In this document: positions 26,085 through 34,872 of the stretch, one piece after another
Position numbering within the stretch: the first letter of the stretch is position 1
Layout of the letters: each line of letters starts with the position of its first letter
Assembly (NCBI RefSeq): GCF_014191255.1
Contig: NZ_JACHWH010000001.1
Span: 2,232,001-2,296,000 of the forward strand
Source: Amycolatopsis bartoniae
GTDB lineage: Bacteria; Actinomycetota; Actinomycetes; Mycobacteriales; Pseudonocardiaceae
DNA: 64,000 nt
Reading direction: 5' to 3'
Program-made: the position numbers and the translations under genes
The notes under the pieces: model-generated
The model's database searches: none
The model's input: only the letters and a program-made list of their open reading frames with translations
What the model was told of the DNA's origin: nothing

Positions 26085-26165
26085 ATGACGCTCAAGGCCA
26101 ACCCGAAGGGCGAGTTGTTCCTCATCACGTCCTCGCCGTGCGTCTGGCCCGACGGGACGCCTTAG
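26085..26165 (+). pseudogene. Possible 3' remnant of a lost gene
   Basis: The stretch 25973-26161 holds only a short + strand frame whose last 26 codons, from ATG at 26085, read MTLKANPKGELFLITSSPC and end at a TAG overlapping the convergent VOC gene. The composition is protein-like, unlike the frames around it, and the region before it has other broken pieces. It could be the end of a deleted gene or chance. No function is assigned. Confidence 0.25.
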
Positions 26166-26545
26166 ACCTCCGGCAAGCGCTTGCGCAGCAGGCAGAACTC
26201 GTTGCCCTCCGGGTCTGCCAGGACGTGCCAGCTCTCCTCGCCCGTCTGGCCCACGTCGGCGGGGACCGCGCCCGCCGCGAGTAGGCGGGTCAGCTCCGCC
26301 TCCTGGTCGCGGTCCGTCGGGTTGACGTCGAGGTGCAGGGGCAGCTTGCCGGGCCTCGGTGACTGCACGGGGCTGAGAACCAGCGTCGGTTGCGGGCCAC
26401 CGAAACCGGCACCCGGCGGGCCGATCTCGATGCTTCCGTCGTCCTCGCGGCCGATCTCCACGTAGCCCAGCACCTCGCACCAGAACGCCGCCAGGCGCTC
26501 GGGGTCTCGGGCGTCGAGGACGAGTTCACTGATGCGGCAGGCCAT
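26162..26545 (-). CDS. VOC-family (glyoxalase-like) protein
   Basis: The 127 residues form the beta-alpha-beta-beta-beta repeat of the vicinal oxygen chelate fold: ISELVLDARDPERLAAFWCE, then LPLHLDVNPTDRDQEA, and a terminal VLADPEGNEFCLL. Members of this subgroup (Glyoxalase_6) are mostly uncharacterised and often lack a full metal site. It lies 35 bases upstream of nothing in the same operon; the APC permease gene ends 34 bases before its start. Confidence 0.85.
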   Translation of the reverse strand: MACRISELVLDARDPERLAAFWCEVLGYVEIGREDDGSIEIGPPGAGFGGPQPTLVLSPVQSPRPGKLPLHLDVNPTDRDQEAELTRLLAAGAVPADVGQTGEESWHVLADPEGNEFCLLRKRLPEV

Positions 26546-26579
26546 GCGGGGAACCTACCCCGCACGGCCCGCCCGCACC

Positions 26580-28232
26580 TCAGATCCTCTCCGGCACCAG
26601 CTCTTCGGTCTCCCGCTCGATCGCGGCCCGCACCTTGTCGCCGCTCACCGCCAGGCTGACCGCCCAGTAGAAGATCACCAGGCTGAACACGATGACCGCC
26701 AGCAGGTCCCACCACTCCGGCAGGGCCTTGAGCTCCCCGGTGTCGCCGTAGCGGCCCAGCCAGTCGATCAGCACCATGCCGGCGAGCCAGACCGGCACCC
26801 ACGCCACGGCCTTCCAGTCCACCGGCAGCCGGTCGGCGGGCTTCGTCGTGGCGCGCGCGATCAGGAACAACACGAAGCCCACCACGATCGCGACCATGAT
26901 CTTCCACGTGGTGTCGAAGCCGGTCCAGTAGATGATCAGGTTCGCCGCCGCGAAACCGGCCGGCGCGAGCACGTTGCCCGCCGGCGCGCGGTACGGCCGC
27001 GCCCGCTCCGGGTCGCGCTTGCGCAGCGCGATCATCGACACCGGCGCGAACGCGTACATCAGCGCCGTCGCCGACGTGATCACCTCGACCAGGTCCTGCC
27101 AGCTCGGGAACGGCAGGAACATGATCTCGCCGACCACGAACGACAGCACGATCGACCACACCGGCACGCCTCGCACGCTCAGCTTGCCCAGCTGCTTCGG
27201 CAGCGCCCGCTCCTTGCCCATCGCGTACGAGATCCGCGACGACGTGCCGAGGTACAGCAGCCCGGTGCCCGCCGGGGAGACGAACGCGTCCGCGTACAGG
27301 ATGTACGCCAGCCAGCCCGCGCCGGCGAGCGTCGCCAGCGTCGCGTACGGGCCGAACGAGCCCTGCGTGATCGGGTTGTCCCAGTTCTTCACGATCGACG
27401 CCGGGTCGAGCGCGCCGATGAACGCGATCTCCAGCAGCAGGTAGACGATCGTGCCGATGACCATCGCCGTGATGATCGCGCGCGAGATGTCCTTCTGCGG
27501 GTTGCGCGACTCGCCACCCAGCTGCACGGCCTGCTCGAAGCCCTGCAACGCGAACACGACACCGACCGGCAGCGCGGCGAACACGCCGTGCGCACCGCTC
27601 GGCGCGAACCCGCCGCCCGCACTGAAGTTGCCCGGGTGGAACCGCAGCGACAGCAGCACGACGACCGTCAGCACCGGCACCGCGACCTTCCAGATCACCG
27701 TGGCCGTGTTGCTCTCCGACAGCAGCTTCACGCCGACCAGGTTGATCACCGTGAACACCAGCATCAGCACCGTCGCCCAGGCGAACCCGCTGGCGGTCAA
27801 CGTCTCCGAGCCGCCGGAGTGCAGCAGGTTCAGGTGCTGCTTGACCCACGTGATGTTGTCCAGGTACTGCAGGCTCGCCTCGACCTCGACCGGCGCCAGC
27901 GCGACCGCCTGCAGCCACGCCACCCAGCCGCCCGCGAACCCGCCCAGCACGCCATACGCCAGCGCCGGAAACCGGGCCGTGCCGCCCGCCATCGGGTACG
28001 CGGCGCCCAGCTCGGCGTGAACCAACGCGAGGGTCGCCATGATCACGGCGGTGAGGATCCACGACAGCAGCGACGCGGGGCCGGCGACCTTCGCCGCCTT
28101 CAGCGCCCCGAGCAGCCAGCCGGATCCGATGATCGACCCCAGCGAGACGAACATCAGACCGTAGAAACCGACCGATCTGTGCAGCTGTCGCGTGCCGGAG
28201 CCCGACGTCGCCGATTGGACCCGTTCAGCCAT
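26580..28232 (-). CDS. APC-family amino acid permease
   Basis: Starting at the ATG at 28232 (GAGG eight bases before it) the protein has 550 residues; the frame extends 15 codons further. Around twelve to fourteen membrane segments are present, with the APC hallmark GSIIGSGWLLG in helix 1 and GFEQAVQLGGESRNPQKD after helix 6. The C-terminus is cytoplasmic and acidic. It is expected to import amino acids or amines by proton coupling; specificity cannot be told. No catabolic genes lie nearby. Confidence 0.88.
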   Translation of the reverse strand: MAERVQSATSGSGTRQLHRSVGFYGLMFVSLGSIIGSGWLLGALKAAKVAGPASLLSWILTAVIMATLALVHAELGAAYPMAGGTARFPALAYGVLGGFAGGWVAWLQAVALAPVEVEASLQYLDNITWVKQHLNLLHSGGSETLTASGFAWATVLMLVFTVINLVGVKLLSESNTATVIWKVAVPVLTVVVLLSLRFHPGNFSAGGGFAPSGAHGVFAALPVGVVFALQGFEQAVQLGGESRNPQKDISRAIITAMVIGTIVYLLLEIAFIGALDPASIVKNWDNPITQGSFGPYATLATLAGAGWLAYILYADAFVSPAGTGLLYLGTSSRISYAMGKERALPKQLGKLSVRGVPVWSIVLSFVVGEIMFLPFPSWQDLVEVITSATALMYAFAPVSMIALRKRDPERARPYRAPAGNVLAPAGFAAANLIIYWTGFDTTWKIMVAIVVGFVLFLIARATTKPADRLPVDWKAVAWVPVWLAGMVLIDWLGRYGDTGELKALPEWWDLLAVIVFSLVIFYWAVSLAVSGDKVRAAIERETEELVPERI

Positions 28233-28413
28233 CAAACGCCTCGATCCTGAAATCGCCCGGATTTTGTCCGTGTGCATTCACGACGGATGATGATGGCGAA
28301 CTCTACGGGATCGGGGAACAGCGCAACTGTTACGGGTGAGTTTCGGTCCGCTGAACCGGGCTTATGGTGAATAAGGGACATTTCCAGGTCAACGGGGTCT
28401 TCCGGACAACGAA

Positions 28414-28446
28414 AAGCCGCCTTCCCGCGGTGCGGAAAGGCGGCTT
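28414..28446 (-). terminator. Hairpin terminator of the coiled-coil gene
   Basis: AAGCCGCCTTCCCGC at 28414-28428 pairs with GCGGAAAGGCGGCTT at 28432-28446 except for one mismatch, forming a long stem with a three-base loop flanked by A/T residues. It lies 18 bases after the stop of the reverse-strand coiled-coil gene. The wider gap 28278-28463 holds nothing else visible. Confidence 0.8.
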
Positions 28447-28463
28447 GGGGACGGAATGGAATG

Positions 28464-29471
28464 TCAGGCCGAAACCTTGGGAGAATCCTCCGCGGGCACG
28501 AGTGCCTGCAGCGCCTCCTGCAACGCGGAATGCGTCGCGGTGAGCCGGTCGGTGACCTCGCGCTTGAATTCGAAAGCCTGGGTCCGGTTGTGCTCGGCCT
28601 CGGCCAGCTGGCGCTCGGCGTCCGCGACCAGCGTCGCGGCCCGCTCCTCGGCCGCCCGGGTCTGCTCGGCCAGCCGCTGGTCGGTGTCGGCGACCTTCGC
28701 GGCCAGCGACTCCTCGGTCTCGTTGACCTTCCTGGTCAGCGACTCCTCGGTTTCGCGGACCTTCTTGGCCAGCGACTCCTCGGTGGTCGAGACCTTCGTG
28801 GCGAGCTTCTCCTCGGCGTCGGCGGTCTTGGCCGCCAGCTCCTCCTCGGCCTTGCGCTCGGCTTCGGCCCGGCGCTGTTCCGCCTCGGCGTCGAGCCGGT
28901 TGCGCTCGGCCTCGGCCTCGGCGTCGAGCCGCGCGATCTCGGCGCGGGCGCTCTCGATCAGGTCCTCGTGCTCGGCCTTGAGCTTCGCCGTCAGCGCCTG
29001 GTACTCCGCTTCGAGCTCGTTACGGCGCTCCGCGATCTCGGCCTCCCGCTCGGCGACCCACTTGTCGGTGGCCTTGCGGGTGTCGTTGTCGTACTTCTCG
29101 GCCTCGGCGCGGATCTGCTCGGCCTGCCCCTCGGCCTGCTGACGCAGCTCGGCGATCTCCTCCTCGGCCAGCTGCATCATCGAGCGGACGCGCTCGGTCA
29201 TGGTGGCGGCGCTGTTGGGGTCGCTGGCCATGCGGGACAGGGCGGCCTTGGCCTCGGCCAGCTCCTGTTGCGCGTAGCTGAGCGCCTTGGTCAGCTCGGA
29301 GACCGACGAAACGGCGTCGTCACGGGCCTGGGAGAGCTCCTTCATCTCCGCCGAGAGCTGGTTGAGCTTCTCGTCGACGGGGACGCGGTCGTAGCCGCGG
29401 AAGACCAGCGGGAAGTGGGGGTTACCGACGGACGGCTCCGTCGACTGGATCGGGGACTGGGCTGGTGGCAT
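28464..29471 (-). CDS. DivIVA-like coiled-coil protein with 11-residue repeats
   Basis: With the ATG at 29471 (AAGG at proper distance) the protein has 335 residues. Near 19-39 the FPLVFRGYDRVPVDEKLNQL stretch is a DivIVA-type membrane-targeting start. The rest is almost unbroken coiled coil, very rich in Glu, Ala and Lys. Five consecutive 11-residue units, of form KVxxTEESLAx, lie at 28829-28665. Hendecad coils of this kind occur in polar-growth scaffolds such as Scy/FilP. A role in cell-pole or cytoskeletal organisation is inferred. Confidence 0.75.
   Translation of the reverse strand: MPPAQSPIQSTEPSVGNPHFPLVFRGYDRVPVDEKLNQLSAEMKELSQARDDAVSSVSELTKALSYAQQELAEAKAALSRMASDPNSAATMTERVRSMMQLAEEEIAELRQQAEGQAEQIRAEAEKYDNDTRKATDKWVAEREAEIAERRNELEAEYQALTAKLKAEHEDLIESARAEIARLDAEAEAERNRLDAEAEQRRAEAERKAEEELAAKTADAEEKLATKVSTTEESLAKKVRETEESLTRKVNETEESLAAKVADTDQRLAEQTRAAEERAATLVADAERQLAEAEHNRTQAFEFKREVTDRLTATHSALQEALQALVPAEDSPKVSA
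28665..28829 (-). repeat. Five tandem 33-base units encoding 11-residue repeats
   Basis: Translated units are KTADAEEKLAT, KVSTTEESLAK, KVRETEESLTR, KVNETEESLAA and KVADTDQRLAE. The three central units are nearly identical at protein level. The array lies in the DivIVA-like coiled-coil gene and may vary in copy number between strains. Confidence 0.85.
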
Positions 29472-29618
29472 GCGGGCGACCTTAGTAGCTCCGGTCGCCG
29501 GATTCCATACCGCCATTAGAACGCTTCACTCTGGGTTGAACGGGGGTTCACCGGCAACCGACCAGGGCAGCGGTCCCACGGCCATCACCCGTTACCGTTC
29601 CCGGCGGGAGTCGCGGAG

Positions 29619-30860
29619 GTGGAACGGGTGGACCTGCAGGGGATCGTCGCAGATCTGGGGCGGCACTGGCCGGTCTACGTCACCATGCCGTTCGTCGCCG
29701 CGTTGATCGGCTACGTCACCAAGCGGGTCGCGATCGAGATGATGTTCCGGCCGCTGGAGTTCGTCGGCATCCCCCCGTTCCTGGGCTGGCAGGGCGTGCT
29801 GCCGGCGAACGCCGAGCGGATGGCCGTCACCGCGACGCAGATGCTCACGCGCAACCTCGTCGACCCGAAGGAGATCTTCGCGCGTCTGGACCCGGACGAG
29901 ATCGCGCACGAGATCGAGGTCCCGCTGCTGGAGGTCGTCGAGGACGTCACGCGCGAGGTGATGGAGCAGTACCAGCCGCGGCTGTGGGAGGCGCTGCCCG
30001 ACGGCGCCCGCCGGCTGCTGCTCAACCGCGTGCGCACGGAGTCGCCGAAGGTGATCGCGAAGATCCTGCGCGAGCTCGCCCACGACATCGAGGAGGTGCT
30101 GGACCTCGAACACCTCGTGGTCACCAATCTCGTGCGCGACAAGGCACTGCTCAACCGGCTGATCCGTGACATCTCGCGGCCGGAGCTGCGGTTCATCGCG
30201 CGGTCGGGGCTGGTGTTCGGGTTCGCGCTGGGCATCGTGCAGCTGGTGGTGTGGGCGCTGACGAAGTCGTCGGTGGTGCTGCCGGTGTTCGGCCTCGCCA
30301 TCGGCTGGTTCACCGACTGGCTCGCCCTGAAGATGATCTTCCTGCCACGGGAGCCGCGGGAGTTCTTCGGCCTCTACACCTGGCAGGGCGTGTTCCAGAA
30401 GCGGCGCGACCAGGTGGCCGCCGACTACGGCGACATGATCGCTCGGGAGATCATCACGATTCCGAACCTGCTGGAGGAGGTGCTGCGCGGGCCGCGGTCG
30501 GACCGGCTGTTCCACCTGGTCACGCGGGAGGTGCAGCGCACCATCGACGCGCAGGCGGGCTTCGTGAAGCCGCTCGTCGCGTTCGCCGTCGGCAGCAGGC
30601 GGTTCCAGGAGATGAAGCAGGCGGCGGCCACGAAGGCGGCCGAGCGCGTGCCGGACACGATCCGGTACGCCGAGGATTACGCGACCAACGCACTCGATGT
30701 GCGGAACACGATCGTGGACCGGATGCGGCGGCTGTCGCCGGTGCAGTTCGAGGGGCTGCTGCGCCCGGCCTTCCGGCAGGACGAGTGGAAGCTCATCGCG
30801 GTCGGCGCGGTGATCGGCGGCCTGGTGGGTGAGCTGCAGGTCATGGTCCTGCTGCACTAA
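29619..30860 (+). CDS. DUF445-family membrane protein, copy 1
   Basis: The 413-residue protein has an N-terminal helix (VYVTMPFVAALIGYVTKRVAIE), a long amphipathic helical middle, a central hydrophobic pair (FGFALGIVQLVVWALT, VVLPVFGLAIGWFTDWLALK) and a C-terminal helix. The GWFTDWLALKMIF and MFRPLEFVG blocks are DUF445 hallmarks. The GTG at 29628 has GCGGAGG eight bases before it and may be the true start. Function of the family is unknown. The second copy follows 30 bases later with the same layout. Confidence 0.85.
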   Translation: MERVDLQGIVADLGRHWPVYVTMPFVAALIGYVTKRVAIEMMFRPLEFVGIPPFLGWQGVLPANAERMAVTATQMLTRNLVDPKEIFARLDPDEIAHEIEVPLLEVVEDVTREVMEQYQPRLWEALPDGARRLLLNRVRTESPKVIAKILRELAHDIEEVLDLEHLVVTNLVRDKALLNRLIRDISRPELRFIARSGLVFGFALGIVQLVVWALTKSSVVLPVFGLAIGWFTDWLALKMIFLPREPREFFGLYTWQGVFQKRRDQVAADYGDMIAREIITIPNLLEEVLRGPRSDRLFHLVTREVQRTIDAQAGFVKPLVAFAVGSRRFQEMKQAAATKAAERVPDTIRYAEDYATNALDVRNTIVDRMRRLSPVQFEGLLRPAFRQDEWKLIAVGAVIGGLVGELQVMVLLH

Positions 30861-30890
30861 CCTTCCAGTCCACAGGGAGGGAGGTCGGCA

Positions 30891-32096
30891 GTGGCGCAGG
30901 ACCTCGCCGCGCACTGGCCGCTCTACCTCGCGATCCCGTTCGTCGGCGCGTTGATCGGCTACGTCACCAAGCGCGTCGCGATCGAGATGATGTTCCGCCC
31001 GCTGGAGTTCGTCGGGCTGCGGCCGTGGCTGGGCTGGCAGGGCGTGGTGCCCAAGCACGGCGGCCGGATGGCGGCGATCGCGACCGACCTGCTCACGTCG
31101 AACCTGATCGACCTGCGGGAGGTCTTCGCGCGCGTCGACGCCGACCGGCTGACGGCGGTGGTCGAGCAGCCGCTGCTGCGCGCCATCGACGACATCACCC
31201 GCGACGTGCTGGCGCAGTACCACCCGCGGCTGTGGGAGGCGATGCCCTCCATGGCGCAGGAGCTGGTGGTCAAGCAGGTGCAGGCGGCGGCGCCGCGGCT
31301 GGTGCGCGAGCTGGTGGCCGACCTGCGGGAGAACCTGACCGAGGTGCTCGACGTCAAGCACATGACCGTCCAGCGGCTCACGCGCGACAAGGCGTTGCTG
31401 GTCCGGCTGATCCGCGGCACCACGCGGCCGGAGATGCGGTTCATCGCCCGGTGCGGCATCTACTCCGGCTTCGGCCTGGGAGTCGTGCAGGCGGTGCTGT
31501 GGGCGCTGACGAAGAACCCGTGGGTGCTGCCGGTGTTCGGCGGCTGCATCGGGCTGTTCACCGACTGGCTGGCGATCAAGCTGATCTTCCTGCCGCGCGA
31601 GCCGGTGCGGGTGCTGGGGCTGACGCTGCAGGGCAAGTTCCAGCGCCGCCGCCGGGAGGTCGCGCGCGACTACGGCGAGCTGATCGCGCACGAGGTGCTC
31701 ACCACGCCCAACCTGCTGGAGGCCGTGCTGAGGGGACCGCGGGCCGACCAGGTGGTGACCATGGTGCGGCGGACGGTGTCGCAGGCGGTGGACGAGCAGG
31801 CCGGTCGCCTGGTGGCGCTGACGATCGGCACGGCGCGGCTACGGGAGATGAAGGAGGCGGCCGCCACGCGGGCGCTCGCGCTGCTGCCGGACACCGTCCG
31901 GCACGCCGAGCGCTACCTGACCGAGGCGATGGACGTGGCGCACATGGTGGAGCAGCGAATGCTGGCCCTGACGCCCGTCGAGTACGAGGGCCTGCTGCGC
32001 CCGGCGTTCCGGCAGGAGGAGTGGAAGCTCATCGCGGTGGGCGGGGTGATCGGTTTCGTGGTCGGCGAGCTGCAGGTTCTGCTGATGCTTCACTGA
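30891..32096 (+). CDS. DUF445-family membrane protein, copy 2
   Basis: A GTG behind GGAGGGAGG begins 401 residues clearly paralogous to copy 1: RVAIEMMFRPLEFVG is identical, and both end with RPAFRQ-EWKLIAVG followed by a helix and a Leu-rich tail. The two may form a hetero-oligomer in the membrane. Its last seven bases overlap the stop of convergent znuB. Confidence 0.85.
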   Translation: MAQDLAAHWPLYLAIPFVGALIGYVTKRVAIEMMFRPLEFVGLRPWLGWQGVVPKHGGRMAAIATDLLTSNLIDLREVFARVDADRLTAVVEQPLLRAIDDITRDVLAQYHPRLWEAMPSMAQELVVKQVQAAAPRLVRELVADLRENLTEVLDVKHMTVQRLTRDKALLVRLIRGTTRPEMRFIARCGIYSGFGLGVVQAVLWALTKNPWVLPVFGGCIGLFTDWLAIKLIFLPREPVRVLGLTLQGKFQRRRREVARDYGELIAHEVLTTPNLLEAVLRGPRADQVVTMVRRTVSQAVDEQAGRLVALTIGTARLREMKEAAATRALALLPDTVRHAERYLTEAMDVAHMVEQRMLALTPVEYEGLLRPAFRQEEWKLIAVGGVIGFVVGELQVLLMLH

Positions 32097-32974
32097 CCGA
32101 CTGCGGTCGGCGCCGGAGCGAGGTCCGGTGCCGTGACCTTCCCCGCTCGGGAGCGGCGGTGCGCCACCACCCGGCAGGTGAGGTAGATCAGGAACGAGAT
32201 CGCCGTCACGAAGGCGCTCACCGGGACGCCCGGGGCCAGCGACAGGATGATGCCGCCCACGGCGGCGACCTCCGCGAACACCACGGCCAGCACCGTCGCG
32301 CGCCAGGGGCTCGCCGTGACCCGCACCGCGGCCGCCGCGGGGGTCACCATCAGCGACACCACCAGCAGCGAGCCCACGATCTGCACGCCCAGCGCCGTCG
32401 CGATGCCCACCAGCACCGCGAACACGACCGACAGCAGCCTGGCCGGCACGCCGCGCGCCGCGGCGACGTGCGGGTCCACGCTGGCGAACAGCAGCGGCCG
32501 GTAGATCGCGCCCAGCACCAGCAGCACCACCACCGCCGCGGCGACCAGCACCACGATGTTCGTCGTGTCGATCGACACGATCTGCCCGATCAGGATGCCG
32601 AACTTGTTCGACGTCCGTCCCGGGTAGAACGTCAGCAGCAGCACACCGAGACCCAGCCCGAACGACAGGATCACGCCGATCACCGAGTCGCGTTCGGACT
32701 CACGCCCGCCCAGCAGGCCCAGCAGCAACGCCGCGAGCACCGACCCGGCCAGCGCGCCGTACTCCACGCCGATGCCCAGCAGCAACGCGCCCGCCGCGCC
32801 GGTGAACGCCAGCTCCGCCGTGCCGTGCACCGCGAACGACATCCGCCGCGTCACGACGAGCGGGCCGAGCACCCCGGCGACCAGCCCCAGCACCGCCGCG
32901 GCCAGCAGCGCCGTCAGCACGAACGGCTGGCCGAGCAGCTGCGCGGTCAGCCCGAAGTCGAACAGCCGGTCCAC
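32090..32974 (-). CDS. znuB: Zinc/manganese ABC transporter permease ZnuB
   Basis: The 294-residue protein has about eight helices of the ABC-3 family, with LGLVAGVLGPLVVTRRMSF, AFTGAAGALLLGIG and the coupling-type ALGVQIVGSLLVVSLMVTP block. It forms the membrane channel of the zinc uptake system. It begins exactly where znuC ends, as part of znuA-znuC-znuB. The product ends in an Ala/Pro-rich tail after RVVAHRRSRAG. Confidence 0.92.
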   Translation of the reverse strand: MDRLFDFGLTAQLLGQPFVLTALLAAAVLGLVAGVLGPLVVTRRMSFAVHGTAELAFTGAAGALLLGIGVEYGALAGSVLAALLLGLLGGRESERDSVIGVILSFGLGLGVLLLTFYPGRTSNKFGILIGQIVSIDTTNIVVLVAAAVVVLLVLGAIYRPLLFASVDPHVAAARGVPARLLSVVFAVLVGIATALGVQIVGSLLVVSLMVTPAAAAVRVTASPWRATVLAVVFAEVAAVGGIILSLAPGVPVSAFVTAISFLIYLTCRVVAHRRSRAGKVTAPDLAPAPTAVGQ

Positions 32975-33775
32975 TCAGGACACCCGCTCTTCCGGTTCGA
33001 GGTGGTGCGGCTCGTCCTCGCACAACGCGCTGCGCTGGCCCGCGACGTGGATCTGGCCGCCCACGCGCAGCACCTCGACCTTCGTCCGGTACAGCTCCGA
33101 CAACGTCTTCGAGTTCATCACCTCTTCGGGCGTGCCGATCCGGAACCGGCCTTCGACCAGGTACAACACCCGATCCACATAGGACAGGACCGGGTTGAGC
33201 TCGTGGGTCACGAACAGCACGGCGGTGCCCGCCTCGCGGCGGCGCCGGTCGATCAGCGCGCTCACCGCCCGCTGGTGCCCGAGGTCCAGCGACAACAGCG
33301 GCTCGTCGCACAAGAGCACGTCGGGGTCGCCGATCAGCGCCTGCGCCACCCGCAGCCGCTGCTGCTCGCCACCCGACAGGCGCCCGACCGGCGACTTCGC
33401 GTACGCCTGGGCGCCCACCGACTCGATCGCGGCCGCGACGCGCCGCCGCCGTTCCCGCAGCCCACGCAGGCCGACACCCCAGCGGTGCCCGTCGAGTCCG
33501 AGCCCGACCAGGTCGACACCGCGGAGCGTGAGCGCCTCGTGCATCGCGCGCTGCTGCGGCACGTACCCGACCGGGCGATCGCTGGCGATCCGCCACGATC
33601 CGGCGGACAGCGACTGCAGCCCCAGCAGCACCTTCACCAGGCTCGTCTTGCCGGACCCGTTCGGCCCGAGGATGGCCAGGAACTCACCGGGCTCGACGTT
33701 CAGGTCCAGCCCGGACCACAGCGTCCGCCCGCCGAAGGCCAGGCTCGCGCCGGAGATCTCGACTGCGGGGCTCAA
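32975..33775 (-). CDS. znuC: Zinc/manganese ABC transporter ATP-binding protein ZnuC
   Basis: The 266-residue ATPase has Walker A GPNGSGKTS, signature LSGGEQQRL, Walker B VLLCDEPLLSLD and an H-loop VTHELNP. A TTG start overlaps the znuA stop (TTGA). About 30 C-terminal residues beyond the core (RVGGQIHVAGQRSALCEDEPHHLEPE) are His/Glu-rich and could sense metal. It energises import of Zn or Mn through ZnuB. Confidence 0.93.
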   Translation of the reverse strand: MSPAVEISGASLAFGGRTLWSGLDLNVEPGEFLAILGPNGSGKTSLVKVLLGLQSLSAGSWRIASDRPVGYVPQQRAMHEALTLRGVDLVGLGLDGHRWGVGLRGLRERRRRVAAAIESVGAQAYAKSPVGRLSGGEQQRLRVAQALIGDPDVLLCDEPLLSLDLGHQRAVSALIDRRRREAGTAVLFVTHELNPVLSYVDRVLYLVEGRFRIGTPEEVMNSKTLSELYRTKVEVLRVGGQIHVAGQRSALCEDEPHHLEPEERVS

Positions 33776-34674
33776 GAGTTCAGTGCTCCTGCCAGTGCGT
33801 CGACTTCGCTGGTCATCCAGGAAATGTAGTCCGTGGCGCCCGCGGGCAGCGTTTCGGTCACGTCCACGACGGGCAGTCCGGCCCCCTTCGCGGCGTCCAC
33901 CACCTGCTGCGTCGTCGGCGTGACCGTCTGCGCGTTGTCCACGACGGCCTTCACCTGCTTGCCCGCGATGATCGCGTTCACCTCGGCGACCGCGGCCGCG
34001 GGCACGTCGCTCTCGTTCTCGACCGCCTCGGAGAACTCGTGCGGGGTCGCGTCGGTGACCTTCGCGGTCTCCAGCAGGTAGTGCGCGACCGGTTCGGTGG
34101 CGAGCACCTTGCTGCCCGGGTGCGCGGCGCCCGCCTGCTCGGCCTTCGTCTGCAACTCGGTGACCTTCGCCTTGAACGCGGCGGCGTTGGCGGTGAACGT
34201 CTGCGCGTCGGCGGGGCGCAGCTGCCCCAGCTCGGCGGCGACCTGGTCGGCCACCTTCTGCACGGTGGCGAAGCTGTACCAGACGTGCTCGTTCTCGTCA
34301 CCGGTCGCGCCGATGTCGTAGGCCACCAGCTTCTTCGCGTTCGGCGCCTGGTCCGCGAGCTTCGTGAAGAAGTCGTCGTAGCCGCCGCCGTTGGCCAGCG
34401 TCAGCTGGGCCCGCTGCGCGGCGAGCGCGTCCTGCGGGGTGGTCTCGTACGAGTGCGGGTCGGCCGCGGGGTCATGGATGATCGACGTGACCTGCACCTC
34501 GTCACCCCCGACAGCGGTGAGCACGCTGCCCCACACGTCGGTGGACGCGACGGCCGCGATCTTCCCGCTGCTGTCCCCGGCGGTGTTACCACCACCACAT
34601 CCGGTGAGGCCCAGTACCAGGGCGGTGGCGGCTGAAGCCAGGCCGATCAGGCGCGGCGAACGGCTGGAACGCAT
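33772..34674 (-). CDS. znuA: Metal-binding lipoprotein ZnuA (cluster A-I substrate-binding protein)
   Basis: The ATG at 34674 follows GGGAGAG and gives 300 residues. The signal ends in lipobox LTGC with C26 for lipidation. Metal ligands of the family are in DPHSYE, ENEHVWY and EPVAHYLL, with an acid near DVTETLPAG. The His-rich loop of high-affinity zinc binders is absent and the protein could bind Zn or Mn. The frame extends upstream but includes no signal. A candidate Zur box lies 48 bases before the ATG. Confidence 0.92.
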   Translation of the reverse strand: MRSSRSPRLIGLASAATALVLGLTGCGGGNTAGDSSGKIAAVASTDVWGSVLTAVGGDEVQVTSIIHDPAADPHSYETTPQDALAAQRAQLTLANGGGYDDFFTKLADQAPNAKKLVAYDIGATGDENEHVWYSFATVQKVADQVAAELGQLRPADAQTFTANAAAFKAKVTELQTKAEQAGAAHPGSKVLATEPVAHYLLETAKVTDATPHEFSEAVENESDVPAAAVAEVNAIIAGKQVKAVVDNAQTVTPTTQQVVDAAKGAGLPVVDVTETLPAGATDYISWMTSEVDALAGALNS

Positions 34675-34721
34675 CACGATCTCTCCCGAAAGTGGCAGGT
34701 AGAAGCACCGTCTGTAGTTAT

Positions 34722-34736
34722 TGGAAACGGTTTTCG
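34722..34736. promoter_or_regulatory. Candidate Zur box upstream of znuA
   Basis: TGGAAACGGTTTTCG agrees at 11 of 15 places with the actinobacterial Zur operator as I recall it (TGAAAATGATTTTCA). It lies 48 bases upstream of the znuA start, where a repressor would block the promoter, which supports zinc-controlled expression of znuACB. Confidence 0.6.
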
Positions 34737-34853
34737 AGTTCACCTTACGCTACCGGGTGATGATCTTGCCAAGACGGGTTACGGGCACCTGAACGTCGCG
34801 TTGCGGGCTGCCATCGGGGCGGCAGACCCGCTTCGACTTCTGGAATCCGAACT

Positions 34854-34868
34854 GAACCGTTACGGTTC
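34854..34868. promoter_or_regulatory. Palindromic operator before the LacI-family gene
   Basis: GAACCGTTACGGTTC is a perfect 7-1-7 inverted repeat ending five bases before the ATG at 34873. Operators of this size and symmetry are typical for LacI-family proteins, so autoregulation is likely. It leaves no room for an SD, so the mRNA may be leaderless. Confidence 0.65.
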
Positions 34869-34872
34869 CCTC

